Assembly: GCA_014650475.1 (NCBI GenBank) | Contig: BMVA01000003.1 | Span: 1-64,000 of the forward strand | Length of the DNA stretch: 64,000 bases | Reading direction: 5' to 3' | DNA from: Streptomyces albogriseolus | Lineage (GTDB): Bacteria; Actinomycetota; Actinomycetes; Streptomycetales; Streptomycetaceae | Part shown: positions 35,889-44,863 of the stretch, one piece after another | Numbering within the stretch: position 1 is the stretch's first letter | How the letters are laid out: each line of letters starts with the position of its first letter | The notes under the pieces: generated by a model | What the model saw: the letters and a program-made list of their open reading frames with translations, nothing else | Database searches by the model: none | Told to the model about the DNA's origin: nothing | Position numbers and translations under genes: made by a program

Positions 35889-36422
35889 TCACAGATGCAG
35901 AAGCATCCGGCTGTTGCCCAAGGTGTTCGGTTTCACGCGTTCGAGACCCAGGAACTCCGCGACACCCTCGTCATAGGAGCGCAGCAACTCGGCGTACACA
36001 TCGCGGTCGACGGGCGTCTCACCGATCTCCACGAAGCCGTGCTTGCCGAAGAAGTCCACTTCGAAGGTCAGGCAGAAAACGCGCCGAACACCGAGCCAGC
36101 GGGCCGTCTGCAGCAACTTCTCCAGCAGGCGGTGGCCCACGCCGGCGCCCTTGAGGCCCGGCTTCACGGCGAGAGTGCGCACTTCCGCGAGGTCTTCCCA
36201 CATCACGTGCAGGGCGCCGCAGCCGACGACCTCCGCGTTGTCGTCCCGTTCCGCCACCCAGAACTCCTGGATGTCCTCGTAAAGCGTCACCGTGGCTTTG
36301 TCGAGCAGGATGCCCTCGCGGACGTAGTCGTCGAGGAGGCGGCGTACGGCCGGCACATCGCTGGTGCGGGCCCGCCGCACGGTGAGGGCATTCGCGGAGA
36401 CTTCGGGGCTGTCTGCTGACAT
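35889..36422 (-). CDS. argA: Amino-acid N-acetyltransferase (short ArgA-type GNAT)
   Basis: A 177-residue GNAT enzyme. The sequence ARTSDVPAVRRLLDDYVREGILLDKATVTLYEDIQEFWVAE, VVGCGALHVMWEDLAEVRTLAV and KGAGVGHRLLEKLL (acetyl-CoA binding) resembles the short actinobacterial N-acetylglutamate synthase (M. tuberculosis Rv2747 type), which starts arginine synthesis without the kinase-like domain of classical ArgA. It follows the BlaI-type gene by nine bases, so the two are probably co-transcribed. Many GNATs look alike, so the substrate assignment is less certain than the fold. Confidence 0.8.
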   Translation of the reverse strand: MSADSPEVSANALTVRRARTSDVPAVRRLLDDYVREGILLDKATVTLYEDIQEFWVAERDDNAEVVGCGALHVMWEDLAEVRTLAVKPGLKGAGVGHRLLEKLLQTARWLGVRRVFCLTFEVDFFGKHGFVEIGETPVDRDVYAELLRSYDEGVAEFLGLERVKPNTLGNSRMLLHL

Positions 36423-36431
36423 GGACGGACG

Positions 36432-36875
36432 CTATCGCCCGCCGGGCCCGTCGGGAGAGGCGGGGTTCTCGTCGCCGGGAGTACCGGCGTTGCCGTCGTC
36501 GCCGTCGGGGGTTTCCGGGAGCTGGACGATCCGCATGGCGTCCTGGAGAGCGTGCCGCTGTTCCTCGCTCATCATGCCGAAGAACGCGACGAGAGCCGCG
36601 GCGGCGTTGTCGCTCTGCGACCACGCCTCGTTCATGAGGGCCGCGGCGTAGGCGGCGCGAGTGGAGACGGCCTCATATCGATAGGCGCGTCCTTCGGACT
36701 CGCGTCGCACCCAGCCCTTCTGATGGAGATTGTCCAAAACGGTCATCACCGTGGTGTACGCGATGGACCGTTCCTTCTGGAGATCTTCCAGGACTTCCCG
36801 AACGGTCACCGGGCGGTTCCACTTCCAGACCCGCGTCATGACCGCGTCTTCGAGTTCTCCCAATGGGCGAGGCAC
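36432..36875 (-). CDS. BlaI/MecI-family winged-helix repressor
   Basis: A 147-residue regulator. LGELEDAVMTRVWKWNRPVTVREVLEDLQKERSIAYTTVMTVLDNLHQKGWVRRESEGRAYRYEAV is the typical BlaI winged helix, followed by a short dimerisation segment and an acidic, Gly/Pro-rich tail. No BlaR1-like sensor protease is adjacent, so derepression must use another route. The start is the GTG at 36875; a TATTGT lies eight bases upstream, consistent with a leaderless or very short leader. It probably forms an operon with the GNAT gene. Confidence 0.9.
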   Translation of the reverse strand: MPRPLGELEDAVMTRVWKWNRPVTVREVLEDLQKERSIAYTTVMTVLDNLHQKGWVRRESEGRAYRYEAVSTRAAYAAALMNEAWSQSDNAAAALVAFFGMMSEEQRHALQDAMRIVQLPETPDGDDGNAGTPGDENPASPDGPGGR

Positions 36876-36948
36876 AACTCAGAACAATAGTGGGAGATCC
36901 CGGCGACGGCGTGCCGGACGGGCCTGATACCTCGCGGACCATGACAAA

Positions 36949-36979
36949 AGGGGCGTACGACGGTGAGTCGTACGCCCCT
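36949..36979 (-). terminator. Terminator after the 57-residue membrane protein gene
   Basis: A perfect 13-bp stem, AGGGGCGTACGAC (36949-36961) with GTCGTACGCCCCT (36967-36979), loop GGTGA. On the minus strand a TTTTG run follows, so it terminates the small gene at 37001-37174 and insulates the BlaI-type gene. Confidence 0.88.
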
Positions 36980-37000
36980 GTGGGGCCGGTGCGGTCCCGG

Positions 37001-37174
37001 TCAGGCGTCGGTCTTGCCGGCGGGCGAGCCTTCCGCCCGGGCGAGGGCCGCGTCGACGGCGGCGTCCTCCTTGGTCTTGTTGGCGCCGCCCTGCGTCTTC
37101 ACGATGACGCGGATCACGCCGACGAAGAGGACGGCCATGACGACCGGGGGCAGGAGCGCGGAGACGTAGTCCAT
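37001..37174 (-). CDS. Small single-span membrane protein
   Basis: A 57-residue frame, too short for many gene callers: MDYVSALLPPVVMAVLFVG, then VIRVIVKTQGGANK and an Ala/Asp/Glu-rich cytoplasmic tail ending SPAGKTDA. One membrane helix spans about residues 5-25. A TACCCT box lies six bases before the ATG, the leaderless pattern, and a strong terminator follows 22 bases after the stop, so the unit looks like a real one-gene transcript. Function unknown. Confidence 0.8.
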   Translation of the reverse strand: MDYVSALLPPVVMAVLFVGVIRVIVKTQGGANKTKEDAAVDAALARAEGSPAGKTDA

Positions 37175-37200
37175 GCGTCCAGGGTAGCCAGGGGGACGGG

Positions 37201-37803
37201 TCAGCCGGCGGCCAGGTGCTGGCCCGGCGGGGGCGTGGCGGGTTTGCGCCGGGGGAAGACCTCGCCGGGCGTGGGCACGGGCCGCCGGGTCGGGCGGGGG
37301 GTGCCGGGGGCGGGTGCGGGGCTCGGGTTCGGCGCCGGGTGCGGCGTCGAGGGCCGCTCCTCGGGCTTCTTCCGCGGCTCCTCCCGCTCCTGCTCCTGCC
37401 CCGCGGCGGCCAGGCCCCCGGGCAGGGCGGTCAGACGGACGCGCTCGCAGTGCCGCAGCAGGGCGGCTGCGGTGGGATTGCCTCGCAGGGCGCGCAGGGC
37501 GGCCAGGTCGTCCGGCTGGGGCCGGTATCCGGCGCCCAGCGCCTCCTCCAGGAGCGCGAGATAGCCGGCGGCGGTGCCGGGGAGTGCGGCGCGGTAGCGG
37601 CCGAGGTCGGCCACCAGGAAGGCGCGCAGCCGGGCGCTCTCGCGCGTCGCCTCGTCGAGGGACGCGGCAAGGCGCAGGCAGTCCTGGACGTCGTCGGCCG
37701 TGGCCGGGCTGGGGTGCAGGGCGAGGGCGAGGGCACGGCGGAGCACACGCAGCTCCTCCGCACCGAACGCCAGGCCGCCGCGGGATCCGTAGGGCGTGGG
37801 CAT
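37201..37803 (-). CDS. Conserved hypothetical protein with Pro-rich C-terminus
   Basis: A 200-residue soluble protein. The N-terminal 120 residues are helical (ELRVLRRALALALHPSPATADDVQDCLRLAASLDEATRESARLRAFLVADL), followed by an extended Pro/Arg/Glu tail of about 75 residues. No known domain is recognised. A TATCGT box lies six bases before the ATG at 37803, the leaderless pattern. It follows coaX by 112 bases on the same strand but seems to have its own promoter. Confidence 0.72.
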   Translation of the reverse strand: MPTPYGSRGGLAFGAEELRVLRRALALALHPSPATADDVQDCLRLAASLDEATRESARLRAFLVADLGRYRAALPGTAAGYLALLEEALGAGYRPQPDDLAALRALRGNPTAAALLRHCERVRLTALPGGLAAAGQEQEREEPRKKPEERPSTPHPAPNPSPAPAPGTPRPTRRPVPTPGEVFPRRKPATPPPGQHLAAG

Positions 37804-37915
37804 GCTGCGACGATACGCGCTAATCAGACAAATCCGCCCAAAGATCGCCAGTGTGGCGCGCCCACCACCCGGGTGGCCGGGGCGTGGGCGGGCGCGCTCG
37901 CCGGGAGAGCGGGTG

Positions 37916-38713
37916 CTACATGCGGGACACGTTCCGCTCGTAGACCAGCCGGAGGCCGATCAGGGTCAGCCAGGGTTCGTGTTCGTCGATGACCGTCGCT
38001 TCGCCCAGGACCATGGGGGCCAGGCCGCCCGTGGCGATGACCGTGACGTCGTCCGGGTCGTCCGCCAGCTCCCGGGCCATGCGGTTGACCACGCCGTCGA
38101 CCTGGCCGGCGAAGCCGTAGACGATGCCGGACTGCATCGCCGCGACCGTGTTCTTGCCGATGACCGTGCGGGGCCGGGCCACCTCGATCTTGCGGAGCTG
38201 GGCGGCCTTGACGCCGAGCGCCTCGACCGAGATCTCGATGCCGGGCGCGATGACCCCGCCGACGTACTCGCCGCGTGCGGAGACCGCGTCGAACGTGGTC
38301 GCCGTCCCGAAGTCGACGACGATCGCCGGGCCGCCGTACAGCTCGTTGGCCGCGACCGCGTTGATGATGCGGTCGGCGCCGACCTCCTTGGGGTTGTCGA
38401 ACTGGATCGGCACGCCCGTCTTGACGCCCGGCTCCACGAGGACCGCGGGCACGTCGCCGTAGTAGCGGCGGGTGACCTCGCGCAGTTCGTGCAGCACGGA
38501 CGGGACCGTCGCGCAGATGGCGATGCCGTCGATGCCGTCGCCCAGCTCCTCGCCCAGCAGCGGGTGCATGCCCATCAAGCCCTGGAGGAGCACGGCCAGC
38601 TCGTCCGCCGTGCGCCGTGCGTCCGTGGAGATGCGCCAGTGCTCGACGATCTCCTCGCCGTCGAACAGGCCGAGAACGGTGTGCGTGTTGCCCACGTCGA
38701 TGGTCAGCAGCAT
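37916..38713 (-). CDS. coaX: Type III pantothenate kinase
   Basis: Phosphorylates pantothenate in the first step of CoA synthesis. The 265-residue protein has the ASKHA-fold motifs MLLTIDVGNTHTVLGLFDG (phosphate-binding), GADRIINAVAA, IVVDFGTATTFDAV and VIATGGLAP. CoaX enzymes need a monovalent cation and resist feedback by CoA. AGGA lies upstream of the ATG, eight bases after nadC. It is last in the panC-nadB-nadC-coaX cluster. Confidence 0.95.
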   Translation of the reverse strand: MLLTIDVGNTHTVLGLFDGEEIVEHWRISTDARRTADELAVLLQGLMGMHPLLGEELGDGIDGIAICATVPSVLHELREVTRRYYGDVPAVLVEPGVKTGVPIQFDNPKEVGADRIINAVAANELYGGPAIVVDFGTATTFDAVSARGEYVGGVIAPGIEISVEALGVKAAQLRKIEVARPRTVIGKNTVAAMQSGIVYGFAGQVDGVVNRMARELADDPDDVTVIATGGLAPMVLGEATVIDEHEPWLTLIGLRLVYERNVSRM

Positions 38714-38721
38714 GGCCGGTC

Positions 38722-39699
38722 CTACTCCGCGGCGCGCAGGTCGAGGCCGATGTCGAGGATCGGCGAGGAGTGGGTGAGGGCGCCCACGGCGAGGTAGTCG
38801 ACGCCCGTGTCGGCGTACGTCCTGGCGTTGGCCAGCGTGAGGCGGCCCGACGCCTCCAGCGCCGCGCGGCCGTCGACGAGGGCCACCGCCTCCTCGCACT
38901 CGCCGGGCGTGAAGTTGTCCAGCAGGATCAGGTCGGCGCCCGCGTCCAGCACCTCGCGGAGCTGGTGCAGGGTGTCGACCTCGACCTCGATCGGGACGTC
39001 GGGGAAGCGCTCGCGGACGGCCTTGAAGGCCTGCGCGACGCCGCCCGCGGCCACCACGTGGTTGTCCTTGACGAGCGCCGCGTCCGACAGGGACATGCGG
39101 TGGTTGACGCCGCCGCCGCAGCGGACGGCGAACTTCTCCAGGCCGCGCAGCCCCGGCGTGGTCTTGCGGGTGTCCCGCACCTTCGCCTTGGTGCCCTCCA
39201 GCGCGTCCGCCCACGCGCGCGTGGCGGTCGCGATGCCGGACAGCCGGCACAGCAGGTTCAGCGCGCTGCGCTCGGCGGTGAGGATGTCGCGGGTGCGGGT
39301 GGTGACGGACAGGAGCACCTGGCCGACCTCCACGCGGTCGCCGTCCTCCACGTGCCGCTCGACCTCGAACTCCTCGGTGCAGACGATCGACATGACCGCC
39401 TCGGCGACCCGGAGGCCGGCCACCGTGCCCGCCTCCCGGGCGGTGAAGTCGGCGGTGGCGACGGCGTCCTCGGGGATGGTCGCGACCGTGGTCACGTCCT
39501 CGCCGTGCGCCAGGTCCTCCTGGAGGGCCACGTTGGCGATGTCCTCGACCTCGACGGGGTCGAGCCCCGCGTCGGCCAGGAGCTGGGCGAGCGCGGGGTC
39601 GAGCCCGCACTCCAGGTAGGCGTCCTCCTCGCCGGCGCCGCAGGCGCAGCCGTCGCCACAGCCGCCGGAGGAGACGAGGGGAAGGTCGGGGGTGGTCAC
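38722..39699 (-). CDS. nadC: Nicotinate-nucleotide pyrophosphorylase (quinolinate phosphoribosyltransferase)
   Basis: Converts quinolinate and PRPP to nicotinate mononucleotide in NAD synthesis. The 325-residue protein has EDLAHGEDVTT, the type II PRTase core with VRDTRKTTPGLRGLEKFAVRCGGGVNHRMSLSDAALVKDNH and the C-terminal VGALTHSSPILDIGLDL. It carries an unusual N-terminal stretch with GGCGDGCACGAGEED. Two GTG starts are possible, 39699 (chosen, with AGGAG 11 bases upstream) and 39708, which overlaps the nadB stop by four bases. Confidence 0.95.
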   Translation of the reverse strand: MTTPDLPLVSSGGCGDGCACGAGEEDAYLECGLDPALAQLLADAGLDPVEVEDIANVALQEDLAHGEDVTTVATIPEDAVATADFTAREAGTVAGLRVAEAVMSIVCTEEFEVERHVEDGDRVEVGQVLLSVTTRTRDILTAERSALNLLCRLSGIATATRAWADALEGTKAKVRDTRKTTPGLRGLEKFAVRCGGGVNHRMSLSDAALVKDNHVVAAGGVAQAFKAVRERFPDVPIEVEVDTLHQLREVLDAGADLILLDNFTPGECEEAVALVDGRAALEASGRLTLANARTYADTGVDYLAVGALTHSSPILDIGLDLRAAE

Positions 39700-39704
39700 T
39701 GCTG

Positions 39705-41408
39705 TCACTGCTCCTGGGCCTGGGTGAGGGTCGGGGGGAAGTCTGTGGTGTCGGTGGTGCGCACCGCCAGCGATCGGTCGGGATTCAGCCGTACGACGAT
39801 GTGGCGGCGCCACGCCGTGTCGTCGCGCTCGGGACGGTCCTCGCGCCAGTGGCAGCCGCGGGTCTCCTCACGCCGCCGTGCCGCGGCCACCAGGACGCGG
39901 GCGACGCACAGCAGGTTGGTGGCCTCCCAGGTGTCGACGCCCGGCTCGGCGGTCTTGCCGTTCTCGTCGAGGGCGTCGCGCGCGTCGGCGTGCAGCCGGT
40001 CCAGGCGGTCGGCGGCCTCGGCGAGGGACGCCTCGGAGCGCAGCACGCCCGCTCCCCGGCTCATGGTCCGCTGGATGGTGAAACGGGCCTCCGGCGGGAG
40101 CAACGGGTGCGCGGGGCGCTCCGCCGTGGGCAGCGACTGCGGCACGCGCGCGTGGAGGCCGGTGGAGGCGATGTCGGCGGCGATGCGCTCGGCGTAGACG
40201 AGGCCCTCGAGGAGCGAGTTGGACGCGAGCCGGTTGGCGCCGTGCACGCCGGTGCAGGCGACCTCCCCGCACGCGTACAGGCCGGGCACCGTGGTGCGGC
40301 CGTGGGAGTCGGTGCGGACGCCGCCGGAGGCGTAGTGGGCGGCCGGGGCGACCGGCACGGGCCGGGTCACCGGGTCGATGCCGTGGGCGCGGCAGGCGGC
40401 CAGGATCGTCGGGAAGCGGCGCTCCCACATCTCGGCGCCGAAGTGGCGGGCGTCGAGATACATGTGCTCGGCGTCGTTCTCCCGCATGCGGCGCATGATG
40501 CCCTTGGCGACGATGTCCCGGGGCGCCAGCTCGGCCAGCTCGTGCTGCCCGAGCATGAAGCGCACCCCGTCGGCGTCCACCAGGTGGGCGCCCTCGCCGC
40601 GCACCGCCTCGGAGACCAGCGGCTGCTGGCCCTCCGCGTCCGGGCCGAGGAACAGCACCGTGGGGTGGAACTGGACGAACTCCAGGTCGCTCACCTCGGC
40701 GCCCGCGCGCAGCGCGAGGGCGACGCCGTCGCCGGTGGAGACGGCCGGGTTGGTGGTCGCGGAGAACACCTGGCCCATGCCGCCGGTGGCGAGCACCACG
40801 GCGGGCGCGTGCACCGCGCCCACGCCGTCGTGCTGGCCCTCGCCCATGACGTGCAGGGTGACGCCGGCGGTGCGGCCCTCGGCGTCGGTGAGCAGGTCCA
40901 GCACGAGCGCGTTCTCGATCGTGCGGAGCCCTCGCGCGCGGACCGCCTCGACCAGGGCGCGGGAGATCTCCGCGCCGGTGGCGTCGCCGCCCGCGTGGGC
41001 GATGCGGCGGCGGTGGTGGCCGCCCTCGCGGGTGAGCTCCAGGACGCCGTCGGCGGACTCGTCGAACTGCGCGCCGGTCGCGATGAGCCGCCGTACGGCG
41101 TCGGGGCCCTCGGTGACCAGGATGCGCACCGCCTCCTCGTCGCACAGGCCCGCGCCGGCGACCAGGGTGTCCTCGAAGTGCTGCTCGGGGGTGTCGCCCT
41201 CGCCGAGGGCCGCGGCGATGCCGCCCTGCGCCCAGCGGGTCGAGCCGTCGTCGAGGCGCGCCTTGGTGACCACCACGGTGGTGAGTCCCGCGGCCTCGCA
41301 GCGGAGGGCGGCGGTGAGCCCGGCGACGCCGGAGCCGACGACCACGACGTCCGCGTCGATGGACCACCCCGGGGCGGGGGCGTGCAGCCGTATGCCTGTA
41401 GTGGTCAC
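39705..41408 (-). CDS. nadB: L-aspartate oxidase
   Basis: FAD enzyme that oxidises aspartate to iminoaspartate, the first step to quinolinate. The 567-residue protein begins with the FAD-binding [21 protein letters not shown]. It has the family signature [13 protein letters not shown] and the active-site region [51 protein letters not shown]. Its start overlaps the panC stop by four bases (ATGA) and its stop overlaps a possible nadC start. The quinolinate synthase gene nadA is not in this window. Confidence 0.96.
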   Translation of the reverse strand: MTTTGIRLHAPAPGWSIDADVVVVGSGVAGLTAALRCEAAGLTTVVVTKARLDDGSTRWAQGGIAAALGEGDTPEQHFEDTLVAGAGLCDEEAVRILVTEGPDAVRRLIATGAQFDESADGVLELTREGGHHRRRIAHAGGDATGAEISRALVEAVRARGLRTIENALVLDLLTDAEGRTAGVTLHVMGEGQHDGVGAVHAPAVVLATGGMGQVFSATTNPAVSTGDGVALALRAGAEVSDLEFVQFHPTVLFLGPDAEGQQPLVSEAVRGEGAHLVDADGVRFMLGQHELAELAPRDIVAKGIMRRMRENDAEHMYLDARHFGAEMWERRFPTILAACRAHGIDPVTRPVPVAPAAHYASGGVRTDSHGRTTVPGLYACGEVACTGVHGANRLASNSLLEGLVYAERIAADIASTGLHARVPQSLPTAERPAHPLLPPEARFTIQRTMSRGAGVLRSEASLAEAADRLDRLHADARDALDENGKTAEPGVDTWEATNLLCVARVLVAAARRREETRGCHWREDRPERDDTAWRRHIVVRLNPDRSLAVRTTDTTDFPPTLTQAQEQ

Positions 41409-42403
41409 GAGGCGTCTCCGAACGGTCCGAAGGTCAGGGGGATGTTGTCGATCAGCCGGGTGGCGCCCACGCGCGCGGCGACCGCGAGCACGGCCTCGCC
41501 GGTGAAGCTGTCGCCGATCTCGGTGAAGTCCGAGGGGTCCACCAGCGCGAGGTAGTCCAGCCGCAGCGGCGGGTCGAGGCGGGCGGCCTCGTCCAGCACC
41601 AGACGGGCGGCGGCGCGGACCGCGGCGGGGCCGCCGGCGGTGGTGGCGACGGCGTGCGCGTCGGCGGCGGCGCGGGACTCGCCGATCGCGCTGAGCGCCT
41701 CGGCACGCGCGCGGGTGGCGGGCACCTCGCGGGCGCGGGCGCGCAGCGCCTCCTGCGCGGCGTGCCGGTCGCGGCCCGCGAACAGCGCCTGCGACAGGGC
41801 GAGCGCGGTGCGCCGCTCGGCGGGCGACAGGTAGCGGTTGCGGCTGGACAGGGCGAGCCCGTCCTCCTCGCGGACGGTGGGCACGCCGACGATCTCCACC
41901 CCGAAGTTCAGGTCGCGCACCATGCGCCGGATCAGGGCGAGCTGCTGGGCGTCCTTGTGCCCGTAGAGGGCGACGTCGGGGCGGGTGAGGTGCAGCAGCT
42001 TCGCCACGACGGTGAGCATGCCGTCGAAGTGGCCAGGGCGGGCGGCGCCCTCCAGCCGCTCGCCCATGGGTCCGGCGCTGATCCGGACCTGGGGCTCGCC
42101 GCCCGGGTAGACCTCGTCGACGGACGGGGCGAACACGGCGTCGGCGCCGGACCTCCCGGCCAGCTCGACGTCGGCGTCCAGGGTGCGCGGATAGCGGTCC
42201 AGGTCCTCGCCCGCGCCGAACTGCAGCGGGTTGACGAAGACGGTGACGACGACCTCGCCCCCGGGCCCGGCGATCTTCCGGGCGGTGCGGATCAGCGTGG
42301 CGTGGCCCTCGTGCAGCGCGCCCATGGTCATCACGACGGCGCGGCGGCCGGTACGCGCGCGGGCGTGCAGGTCGGCGGCGGTGCGCAGCAGGGTGGCGGT
42401 CAT
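41405..42403 (-). CDS. panC: Pantothenate synthetase
   Basis: Joins pantoate and beta-alanine using ATP. The 332-residue protein has the nucleotidyltransferase motifs [16 protein letters not shown] (HxGH), [38 protein letters not shown] and the KMSKS-like LSSRNRYLS. It is slightly longer than E. coli PanC because of a Thr/Ala-rich insert. It is coupled to nadB by ATGA and lies 73 bases after a Rossmann/DUF2520 gene that may supply pantoate. Confidence 0.96.
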   Translation of the reverse strand: MTATLLRTAADLHARARTGRRAVVMTMGALHEGHATLIRTARKIAGPGGEVVVTVFVNPLQFGAGEDLDRYPRTLDADVELAGRSGADAVFAPSVDEVYPGGEPQVRISAGPMGERLEGAARPGHFDGMLTVVAKLLHLTRPDVALYGHKDAQQLALIRRMVRDLNFGVEIVGVPTVREEDGLALSSRNRYLSPAERRTALALSQALFAGRDRHAAQEALRARAREVPATRARAEALSAIGESRAAADAHAVATTAGGPAAVRAAARLVLDEAARLDPPLRLDYLALVDPSDFTEIGDSFTGEAVLAVAARVGATRLIDNIPLTFGPFGDAS

Positions 42404-42476
42404 CGGGCGGCTCCGTTCCGGGACGCGCGCGGGGGCGTACGGGTGGGGTGGGCGTGAGGGGCGCCGGCGGTACCGC

Positions 42477-43424
42477 TCATGGGGTGTCCCCCGGGGCGCT
42501 GCCGGGGCCGCCGGCGCCGTCGGCCGGGCCGGCGAGCACCCCGAGGAGGGCCTCGGCGAGCTCCGGCTTCAGCAGCCCGTGGGCGAGGGCGCGGTCGGCG
42601 GTGGCGCGGGCCATGGCCAGGTACCCGGCGACGGTCCCCGGGGCGTGCCGGTGCAGCTCGGCGACGTGGGCCGCGACCGTGCCGGCGTCGCCGCGGGCGA
42701 CCGGCCCGGTGAGGGCCGCGTCACCGGAGCGCAGGGCGTTGTCGAGGGCGGCGCCGAGCAGCGGGCCGAGCATCCGGTCGGGGGCGCCGACGCCCGCGGT
42801 GCGCAGCAGCTCCAGGGACTGGGCCACCAGGGTGACCAGGTGGTTGGCGCCCAGGGCGAGGGCGGCGTGGTAGAGCGGGCGGTTCTCCTCGGCGATCCAC
42901 TCGGGCTCGCCGCCCATCTCGATGACCAGGGCCTCGGCGGCCAGCCGCAGCTCCTCGGGCGCGGTGACGCCGAAGGAGCAGCCGGCGAGCCGCTGCACGT
43001 CCACGGGGGTGCCGGTGAACGTCATCGCCGGGTGCAGGGCGAGCGGCAGCGCGCCCACGCGCAGGGCGGGGTCGAGGACCTTCGCGCCGTAGCGGCCGGA
43101 GGTGTGCACGAGGAGCTGGCCGGGGCGCACCGCGCCGGTCTCGGCGAGTCCGGTGACCAGCTCGGGCAGGGCGTCGTCGGGAACGGTCAGCAGCACCAGC
43201 TCGGACCGCTCCAGCACCTCCGCGGGCGGCACCACCGGCACGTCCGGCAGCATTTCCTCGGCGCGCCTGCGGGATGCGTCCGAGACGGCGGAGACGGCCA
43301 CCGGGCGGTGCCCGGCCAGCTGGAGGGACGCGGCGAGGGCGGGGCCCACGCGTCCGGCGCCGACGACGCCGACGGTGAGCCGCGCGGGGCGGTCCCGGGG
43401 ATCGGGCTGTGGGGTTGTGTTCAC
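42477..43424 (-). CDS. Rossmann-like DUF2520 dehydrogenase, candidate ketopantoate reductase (PanG type)
   Basis: A 315-residue protein with an N-terminal NAD(P)-binding fold ([29 protein letters not shown]) and a helical DUF2520-type C-terminal domain ([47 protein letters not shown]). The fold is that of 6-phosphogluconate dehydrogenase-like reductases. PanG of Francisella, a ketopantoate reductase, belongs to this type as I recall. The position directly upstream of panC and coaX supports a role in pantothenate synthesis. The GTG at 43424 follows GGGAAGG. Confidence 0.82.
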   Translation of the reverse strand: MNTTPQPDPRDRPARLTVGVVGAGRVGPALAASLQLAGHRPVAVSAVSDASRRRAEEMLPDVPVVPPAEVLERSELVLLTVPDDALPELVTGLAETGAVRPGQLLVHTSGRYGAKVLDPALRVGALPLALHPAMTFTGTPVDVQRLAGCSFGVTAPEELRLAAEALVIEMGGEPEWIAEENRPLYHAALALGANHLVTLVAQSLELLRTAGVGAPDRMLGPLLGAALDNALRSGDAALTGPVARGDAGTVAAHVAELHRHAPGTVAGYLAMARATADRALAHGLLKPELAEALLGVLAGPADGAGGPGSAPGDTP

Positions 43425-43510
43425 GCGACGGCGGCCTTCCCGTTCCAGTCCGCTCGGGGTACCGGACGATTTCTCGTCATGTTAACGCGATCGGTTCCGG
43501 CGGCGACCGG

Positions 43511-43519
43511 TTGTCCACA
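43511..43519 (+). other. Isolated DnaA-box match
   Basis: TTGTCCACA matches the Streptomyces DnaA-box consensus exactly and is the first half of a small palindrome (CCACAG-G-CTGTGG). It lies between the divergent DUF2520 and PLP-lyase genes. One box does not make an origin; a regulatory or titration role is possible. Confidence 0.5.
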
Positions 43520-43594
43520 GGCTGTGGGTTTCCGTGGACGCGTCGGCCCTCGCCCGCGTACGTAATCGGGGTGACCGCGGGGAGGGGGCGCGGG

Positions 43595-44788
43595 ATGATC
43601 GCGGGCATGACTGACACGGCGGACCACGACGGCACGGAACCGCGGACGGAGGAGGCTGCCGCGCCCACACCGCGTGAACGGCGCATCGCGGCCTGGCGCA
43701 ACGCCCCGCGGGTGCTGGCGCGCCTCGGCTTCCTCGCCCCGCTCCGGGAGCGGCTGACCCTGCTGGAGGCGGCGGGCGACGCCTACGACCTCGACGAGAC
43801 CGCGGACCTCTACGGCAACGGGGTCGTGGAGGCCCTGGAGCGGCGGGTGGCCGGGCTGCTCGGCACGGAGGCGGCGGCGTTCTTCCCGACCGGCACGATG
43901 GCGCAGCAGGTGGCCCTGCGCTGCTGGGCCGGCCGCACCGGGAACCCGGCGGTGGCGCTGCACCCGCTCAGCCACCCCGAGGTGCACGAGCGGAACGCGT
44001 TCAGCCAGGTCAGCGGCCTGCGCCCGGTGCGGTTCGCGAACGAGCCGCGGCTGCCCACCGCCGAGGAGGTCCGCGACGTCGAGGAGCCCTTCGGGGCGCT
44101 GATGCTGGAACTGCCCCTCCGTGACGCCGGGTTCGTGCTGCCCACCTGGGACGAGCTGACCGAGGTGGCGGAGGCCGCGCGGGAACGCGACGCGGTCGTC
44201 CACTTCGACGGGGCGCGGCTGTGGGAGTGCACCGAGCACTTCGAAAAGCCGCTGGAGGAGATCGCGGGCCTCGCGGACAGCGTCTACGTGTCGTTCTACA
44301 AGTCCCTCGACGCCTTCGGCGGCGCGGCCCTCGCCGGACCCGCCTCGCTGGTCGAGGAGGCGAAGACCTGGCGGCACCGGTACGGGGGCGCGGTGTTCCA
44401 GCAGTTCCCGACCGCGCTGTCCGCGCTGATCGGGCTCGACCGGGAGCTGCCCCGGCTGCCGGAGTACGTCCGCCACGCGCGCGTGGTGGCCGCCGCCCTG
44501 CGCGAGGGCCTGGCGGCAGGGGGGCTGCCCTGGTTCCGGGTGCACCCCGAGGTGCCGCACACCCACGACTTCCAGGTGTGGCTGCCGTACGAGGCGGAGT
44601 TCGCGGCGGAGACGGCGATCCGGGCCGGTGAGGAGACCGGCACGATGCTGTTCGCGAACCACTGGGACCCGAAGGGGCCCGGTCTGGCCTTCACCGAGGT
44701 CTACGTCCGCGCCGCCGCCCTGGAGTGGACGCCCGACGACGTCCGCGGGGCGGCCGCGGACTTCGCCCGCCGGCTGACCGGCGCGTAG
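43595..44788 (+). CDS. PLP-dependent threonine aldolase/beta-eliminating lyase family protein
   Basis: A 397-residue fold-type I PLP enzyme. LDETADLYGNGVVEALERRVAGLLGTEAAAFFPTGTMAQQVALR is typical of the threonine aldolase family; the aspartate in VVHFDGARLWE contacts the PLP ring nitrogen and the Schiff-base lysine is in VSFYKSLDAFGG. It may cleave threonine or allo-threonine to glycine and acetaldehyde, or act on another beta-hydroxy amino acid. GGAGGG lies eight bases before the ATG at 43595; a second ATG at 43607 is possible. Confidence 0.88.
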   Translation: MIAGMTDTADHDGTEPRTEEAAAPTPRERRIAAWRNAPRVLARLGFLAPLRERLTLLEAAGDAYDLDETADLYGNGVVEALERRVAGLLGTEAAAFFPTGTMAQQVALRCWAGRTGNPAVALHPLSHPEVHERNAFSQVSGLRPVRFANEPRLPTAEEVRDVEEPFGALMLELPLRDAGFVLPTWDELTEVAEAARERDAVVHFDGARLWECTEHFEKPLEEIAGLADSVYVSFYKSLDAFGGAALAGPASLVEEAKTWRHRYGGAVFQQFPTALSALIGLDRELPRLPEYVRHARVVAAALREGLAAGGLPWFRVHPEVPHTHDFQVWLPYEAEFAAETAIRAGEETGTMLFANHWDPKGPGLAFTEVYVRAAALEWTPDDVRGAAADFARRLTGA

Positions 44789-44863
44789 CGCTCACCGGGG
44801 CCCCGGTTGACGGCGGCCGTCGATCGGGGACCCGCTGTCGGTGGCCGGGTGCACCATAGGGGC

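Noticed and set aside
37001..37174. Small gene as part of the hypothetical gene at 37201-37803
   Set aside because: Different frame, own promoter box and own terminator; treated as a separate gene.
43511..43530. Replication origin
   Set aside because: Only one good DnaA box; origins in Streptomyces contain many, next to dnaA and dnaN, which are absent here.
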